The notes beneath the pieces are model-generated. The model did no database searches. It was not told the DNA's origin and saw nothing but the letters and a program-made list of their open reading frames with translations. 64,000 nucleotides of DNA from Thiomonas sp. FB-Cd (GTDB taxonomy: Bacteria; Pseudomonadota; Gammaproteobacteria; Burkholderiales; Burkholderiaceae_C), in NCBI RefSeq assembly GCF_000733775.1, contig NZ_JPOE01000005.1:992001-1056000 (forward strand), written 5' to 3'. Position 1 is the first letter of the stretch; the number at the start of each line of letters is the position of its first letter. Positions 59,931 to 64,000 of this stretch are shown one piece after another. The translations under genes were made by a program, and so were the position numbers.

Positions 59931-61046
59931 TTGATTCGGCCACCAAACAGATTCGAGCTGCATAGCTGACTTAGGGGTCTTGGAAGTAGGCTTTGACGCG
60001 CTCGGGTTCGGGGGTGATGACGGCCATGTGCTCCTCCGTTGCGGCCAGCAGGCGCGCCTTGGTGCGCACATGCACCTTCTTACGCATGACGTGCTTCAAG
60101 TCGGCGTTCAGCCGCTCCGCGGGGTTGAGCTCCGGGCTGGTGCTGGGCAGGTAGAACACCTCGATCGCCTCGTTGTGCTGGGCCAGCCATTGCTTCGCGG
60201 GTTTGCAGTGATGCACGGTGAGGTTGTCCAGGATGAGAAAGACCTTGCCGCGGGCATCCTTCACCAGCGCTTCAAAGAACTCGATCAGGCGTTCATGGTT
60301 GAAGGCCCCGTCGATGATCATCCAGCGCGCCTTGCCCTGGCGGGTGACGCTGGCGATCATCGACAGCTTCTGGCGCGTGCTGCCCACGGCCATCGCCACC
60401 GGCGTCTTACCCCTGGGCGCAACGCTGCGGCCACGCGCATCGGTGTTGACCAGCGCCGTCTCATCACCCCAATGGATTTCACCCTTCTCGGCTTTGGCAC
60501 GTTCGACAAGCGCTGGGGACTCCGTCTCCAGCCAGGCCCGCACCGCAGCAGGGGACTGTTCATCAGCCCGACGGATCGGTTTTTGCGGGGTGAACCCCCA
60601 ACGCGCCAAGTACTTGCCCACCGAGCGCATCTGCAAGGCCATGCCGCATTCGCGTTCGATGCGTTGCATCACAGCAGCTCGGCTTCACAGGGCGAAGTCC
60701 ATCTTGAGTTGCTCAGGGCGGTGATCACAGATCATGTGCTGGATGTGCGCCTCCTGTTCCGCACTGAGCACCCGCTGATCCCCTGCGCGGCGGCCTCTGC
60801 GCTGGGGATCCAACGCAGCCATGCCGCCGGCTTCATAGCGGTCAATCGTCTTGCTCACCGCCGTGCAGCTCAGGCCCACATCGACGGCAATCTGCGTGCG
60901 CGTGCGCCCGCATTTGTGCACCCGGATGACCTGTCCGAGCCGCTCATGTTGCTCGGCTGGCGTCACCCGTCTTGCATCGTCCTTATCCTTGCAAACCCGG
61001 ACTCGCGTTTGCCCCGAGAGTTCCATCTACTTATGGGCGTAGCCTA
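59931..61046 (-). mobile_element. IS630-family element, inactivated
   Basis: The ends TTGATTCGGC at 59931 and TAGGCTACGC reading inward from 61046 are related to those of the IS630 copy at 41084. A TA duplication flanks it (59929-59930, 61047-61048). The length is 1116 bp. It lies in the opposite orientation to the first copy and closes the hydroxyproline island on the right. Confidence 0.75.
59971..61026 (-). pseudogene. IS630-family transposase with an in-frame stop
   Basis: The N-terminal part reads KDDARRVTPAEQHERLGQVI to PEQLKMDFAL and stops at 60685-60687. The same frame resumes SRAAVMQRIERECGMALQMR and runs through HWGDETALV, VFLILDNLTVHH and STSPELNPAERLNADLK to 59971. The intact homologue has Trp at the stop (FALWNRAAV), so TGG became TGA. 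All DDE residues remain. Confidence 0.88.
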
Positions 61047-61048
61047 TA

Positions 61049-61598
61049 GGTGATTGGCGACACACTAGCAAACCATAACAATCGGTCAGTTTCCAGCTGC
61101 AATTCCGGGAACGAAGATCACGAAGCCGAGCGATTGGTGAGTCTGTCACATCCGAACTGAGGCACTACCGGCCGTTCAGGCCCCTTGGACGGAACGGCTC
61201 GAGCTCGATCTACTGCTGTCATTCGGCGTGCTTCCATGATCCCGCCGTGCCGCAGCTGCGCCGGGCGGCCTGCGTCAGCCGCATCTGACCCGATCGAGCT
61301 GCTCGTCACCTAAAGACTATCAGGCCGATTAGCGCCATGGCACGCGCAAGTCAGGTGGCGGTCTTGCTGCCCCGAGCATCGCGATAGCCATACACTTGCA
61401 AGCGTAGGATGAGGCTTAACGTGGCGGCAATCGCGAAATCGATCAGCAAAGGCTGGGCGGAGAGCATGGTGGCAACGCCCCCACGATGATCGCAGACATG
61501 AACAAACCAACTTCGCACGCAAAACCCTGACAGCCTCTGGGCGGCTGTAGCGGCTTCCGGCGCACCCTTTTGAGATCACGAACCCTTCAGGAGATGTG
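61049..61598. other. Intergenic, with a possible 38-residue remnant
   Basis: No clear gene. A minus-strand frame at 61351-61467 reads MLSAQPLLIDFAIAATLSLI then LRLQVYGYRDARG, a short hydrophobic stretch that could be the tail of a lost membrane protein. CAGGAG near the right end is the ribosome site of the SulP gene. Confidence 0.4.
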
Positions 61599-63278
61599 AT
61601 GTCCATACGGTGGTTCAAAGGGATGCCGTCGGTAAATCGTGCCTCTGCATGGCGCGACGTTATGGCGGGTGTCGTCCTCGCCTCGATGGATATTCCGCAA
61701 CTGCTCGGCTATGCGCGCATCGCCGGCATGCCGCCAGTCACTGGACTCTATACTGGTTTCCTGCCCATCATAGCGTTCGCGATCTTCGGCGCTTCGCGCA
61801 ACCTCGTTGTCGCCGCCGACTCGGCAACCGCGACCATCTTTGCGAGCAAGCTCTCAACCCTGGCCACGCCGTCGAGCGCGCAGTACATTGCCTTAGCGGG
61901 GATGACGGCCCTGCTCACAGCCGCGATGCTGTGGCTCGCACGCATCTTTCGCCTCGGTTTTCTCGCCGACTTTCTTTCCCGCACGGTACTGGTTGGTTTT
62001 CTCGCTGGCGTCGGATTGCAGGTCGGAGCGGCGATGCTCGCAGACATGCTAGGTGTTCCGATCGCCGCGCGCGCGACGCTGCAGCAGATCGGGTTGATCG
62101 CCACGCACCTTCCGAACATTCAATTGCCCGCACTCGGCATATCAATTGCCGTGGTCGCCACCGTCCTACTGTTCAAGCATTTCAGGCCCCGCTGGCCGGT
62201 GGCGCTTGTCGTCGTGGCTGTGGGCATCGAATCGAGTGTCATCTGGAATTTGAGCGGCTACGGCATTGCCGTCATCGGCCCTCTGGACATCGGCTTACCG
62301 CATCTGCACCTGTTCGAATTGGGTTGGTACCAGACGGTGGACCTGCTGCAAGTGGCCGGATCCTGTTTCGTCGTGGTGATTGCGCAGAGCGCTGCGACGA
62401 GCCGCGCGTTCGCCGAACGCCATGGCGATGGTACCGATCCGGATTCTGATCTTCTCGGCCTAGCCGCGGCAAATGTGGCGGCAGCGCTAAGCGGCGCCTT
62501 CGTGGTCAACGGCAGCCCGACGCAGACCGCCATGGCGGAACAGGCGGGCGCGCGCAGCCAGCTCGCGCAGCTGACCATGGCTTGCGTCGTCGTAGCGGTT
62601 CTGCTGATCCTCGGGCACTCGCTCCAGTACCTGCCGCAATGCATCCTGGCGTCCGTCGTGTTCACGATCGCGGTCGGGCTTATTGCGGTCCGGCAACTCG
62701 CCGAGATCCGGCGCGAGAGCCCGGGAGAATTCGCGCTCGCAGCGGCGACAGCCCTTGTCGTGGTGAGCGCCGGCGTTGGAACGGGGATCTTCGTCGCGAT
62801 CGTGCTTTCGCTCTTGCGCCATGTGCGTCACAGCTATCGCCCGCACACTATGGTGTTCTCGCCGGACGAGGAAAGTCGTTGGAAGCCCGTCCCGTCGCAA
62901 GCGGGCCTCGAAACGACCCCGGGCCTGATCGTGTACCGTTTTGCAGCCGACCTGTTCTACGCGAACGTGCAACTGTTCGTCGATGAGGCGCACCGACTGA
63001 TCAACAACGCGCCGCACCCGGTTCGCTGGTTCATCGTCGACGCCTCCGCGATCACCGATCTGGATTACTCAGCGGGGCGGTCGGTCAACGGCATGTGCGA
63101 GGAATTGGCTAGGCGTGATATCAAGGTGATATTTGCCCGCGTGAACCGTTACCTCCGCGCCGACATGGATCGCCATGGCGTCACGGCTGTGATCGGGGCG
63201 GGCAACGTCCACGAGACCTTGCACGAGGCGCTCACGATCGCAAGCGGTTCGAGCATTGCTACGTCACAGGTGCAATAG
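61599..63278 (+). CDS. SulP-family inorganic anion transporter with STAS domain
   Basis: A 559-residue protein. About twelve membrane segments begin with DVMAGVVLASMDIPQLLGYA and GLYTGFLPIIAFAIFGASRN, the SulP signature region. A C-terminal STAS domain covers about 440-545 (GLIVYRFAADLFYANVQLFV, WFIVDASAITDLDYSAGRSV). It transports sulfate, bicarbonate or a similar anion, probably with sodium or protons. CAGGAG precedes the ATG at 61599. It is not visibly linked to the catabolic island. Confidence 0.92.
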   Translation: MSIRWFKGMPSVNRASAWRDVMAGVVLASMDIPQLLGYARIAGMPPVTGLYTGFLPIIAFAIFGASRNLVVAADSATATIFASKLSTLATPSSAQYIALAGMTALLTAAMLWLARIFRLGFLADFLSRTVLVGFLAGVGLQVGAAMLADMLGVPIAARATLQQIGLIATHLPNIQLPALGISIAVVATVLLFKHFRPRWPVALVVVAVGIESSVIWNLSGYGIAVIGPLDIGLPHLHLFELGWYQTVDLLQVAGSCFVVVIAQSAATSRAFAERHGDGTDPDSDLLGLAAANVAAALSGAFVVNGSPTQTAMAEQAGARSQLAQLTMACVVVAVLLILGHSLQYLPQCILASVVFTIAVGLIAVRQLAEIRRESPGEFALAAATALVVVSAGVGTGIFVAIVLSLLRHVRHSYRPHTMVFSPDEESRWKPVPSQAGLETTPGLIVYRFAADLFYANVQLFVDEAHRLINNAPHPVRWFIVDASAITDLDYSAGRSVNGMCEELARRDIKVIFARVNRYLRADMDRHGVTAVIGAGNVHETLHEALTIASGSSIATSQVQ

Positions 63279-63418
63279 TGCGGGACACCAACTCCAGCTA
63301 GGCGCTCCCGGGCCTTGGCGTCCTGTTTGTGCAAGCCGCCGGCAAGAACAGTACTGTTCTCCGGTGACCCTGCGGATCTTGATCGGCACTGACAATGCGC
63401 TGTCGCACGCCATCAAGT

Positions 63419-63523
63419 ATGGTTCACGAGATGGTGAGTCTCGTGTTGCTATGCTTGGTGGGAATCTATGCCGGCGCAGCCATCGTGCATCACGTCATCC
63501 AGCGCCATAACACGCTGCGCTGA
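63419..63523 (+). CDS. Possible 34-residue membrane peptide
   Basis: The frame reads MVHEMVSLVLLCLVGIYAGA followed by AIVHHVIQRHNTLR, one hydrophobic helix and a basic His-rich tail, a plausible single-span small protein. There is no convincing ribosome site, and nearby sequence is debris, so it may be chance. Confidence 0.25.
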   Translation: MVHEMVSLVLLCLVGIYAGAAIVHHVIQRHNTLR

Positions 63524-63630
63524 ATGCTCTGATCCGCGCGCAGTGCCCGCTGCCGGATAGTCGCTTGTTGCGATGCTGTCCCTGGCATCTTGCCCCCGGC
63601 CGTGTCCGCTCGACCCGGCGCACCTGAAAG

Positions 63631-63720
63631 CGATCAAACTTCGTACCGCTGGCGGTGGTTGTAGAACGTCAACCAATCGACGATCCATTCCACTGCCCGT
63701 CTGGCACGCCGGAAGCGATC
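63631..63720 (-). pseudogene. Fragment of an IS3/IS481-type transposase
   Basis: The minus strand reads RRAVEWIVDWLTFYNHRQRY, the conserved YNxxR region near the end of rve-type transposases. Only about 28 codons remain before a stop. Confidence 0.45.
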
Positions 63721-64000
63721 GGATGGCAGATCAGGTTCGAGGGCAAGTTCGTGGCTGCAGGAAGCTGACGCTCACCTCTTCGTCGTTAATGGCGTACGTC
63801 GAGACACTCGCTTGGCAGGCTGCTGGCTGCCGCGCGGCTAGGGCCGCGGTCAGGACATCGATAGGTCCAGAGAAAGACTCCTGAGAGAGAAACATCGAGC
63901 ATGAGGCTTCAGCGCGGATCTGCCTGACCGATTCGCAGCAAACCGCCGCACCTTGGAGCCGCCTTGCGGGTAATCCCCAAGTCAATCACACACTATGCGG

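Larger units (their letters stand above)
63279..64000. other. Right-edge region without a full gene
   Basis: About 720 bases with two small items described separately (a 34-residue frame and an IS3 fragment). No other coding region, terminator or repeat could be supported. Confidence 0.5.

Overview
The window looks like the chromosome of a GC-rich betaproteobacterium of the Burkholderiales. The reasons are the kdsD-kdsC-lptC run, the adjacent lipB-lipA pair, trxC with its N-terminal zinc ribbon, a SWIB-domain protein and a small DUF3149 protein. A Cyc2-like cytochrome-porin would suit an acidophilic or metal-oxidising relative such as Thiomonas, but that is a guess from gene content. No rRNA or tRNA gene was recognised.

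Layout. 1-9.2 kb is ordinary accessory metabolism: an aminotransferase and DMT exporter divergent from a MocR-type regulator, then an isochorismatase-like enzyme with two MFS exporters, an AraC regulator and a methyltransferase. 9.6-15.2 kb is a mobile, plasmid-like segment. It holds an MFS gene tail cut by a TnpB element, a 5'-truncated ParM-like gene, a ParR-like gene, five 25-bp palindromes, a tyrosine-recombinase-like gene, a ParE-type toxin-antitoxin pair and a cluster of AACTAYGCRTAGTT sites. 15.5-20.1 kb carries eight copies of a TTTGACACTTTGTT-like repeat around a large lipoprotein with exact 252-bp internal repeats, plus an IS3 remnant. 20.1-38.9 kb is mostly core: MBL hydrolase, pyrE, ampG, kdsD-kdsC-lptC, SDR, metal receptor, trxC, the Cyc2-like gene, phzF family, SWIB, a PIN toxin-antitoxin pair, a TlpA protein and lipB-lipA.

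38.88-47 kb is a scrap-heap of mobile DNA. A Tn7-like terminus sits inside the 3' end of lipA and is followed by a TnsE-like gene without tnsABCD. Then come IS5 and GNAT fragments, a complete IS630 element, a Panacea-domain toxin-antitoxin locus, an integrase fragment, and a dead IS110 transposase interrupted by an intact IS5 element with a readable 6-bp target duplication.

47-59.8 kb is a hydroxyproline catabolic island. The minus-strand operon runs from a DapA-family deaminase through an amino-acid ABC transporter and 4-hydroxyproline epimerase to a three-subunit D-hydroxyproline dehydrogenase, one subunit of which is frameshifted. Divergent from it are a semialdehyde dehydrogenase, an enolase-superfamily enzyme and a GntR/FCD regulator. 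A third unit holds a second proline-racemase-family enzyme and an ornithine-cyclodeaminase-family reductase. Three sites with the core TGTATACA lie upstream of these units and are the likely operators. A second, inactivated IS630 element closes the island, followed by a SulP anion transporter and debris.

The strongest candidates for something new are the ParM/ParR-like module with its palindrome array and recombinase, the orphan TnsE with its transposon end in lipA, and the Panacea locus with an unrecognised partner. All family assignments are from reading motifs and recalled family features; nothing was searched.
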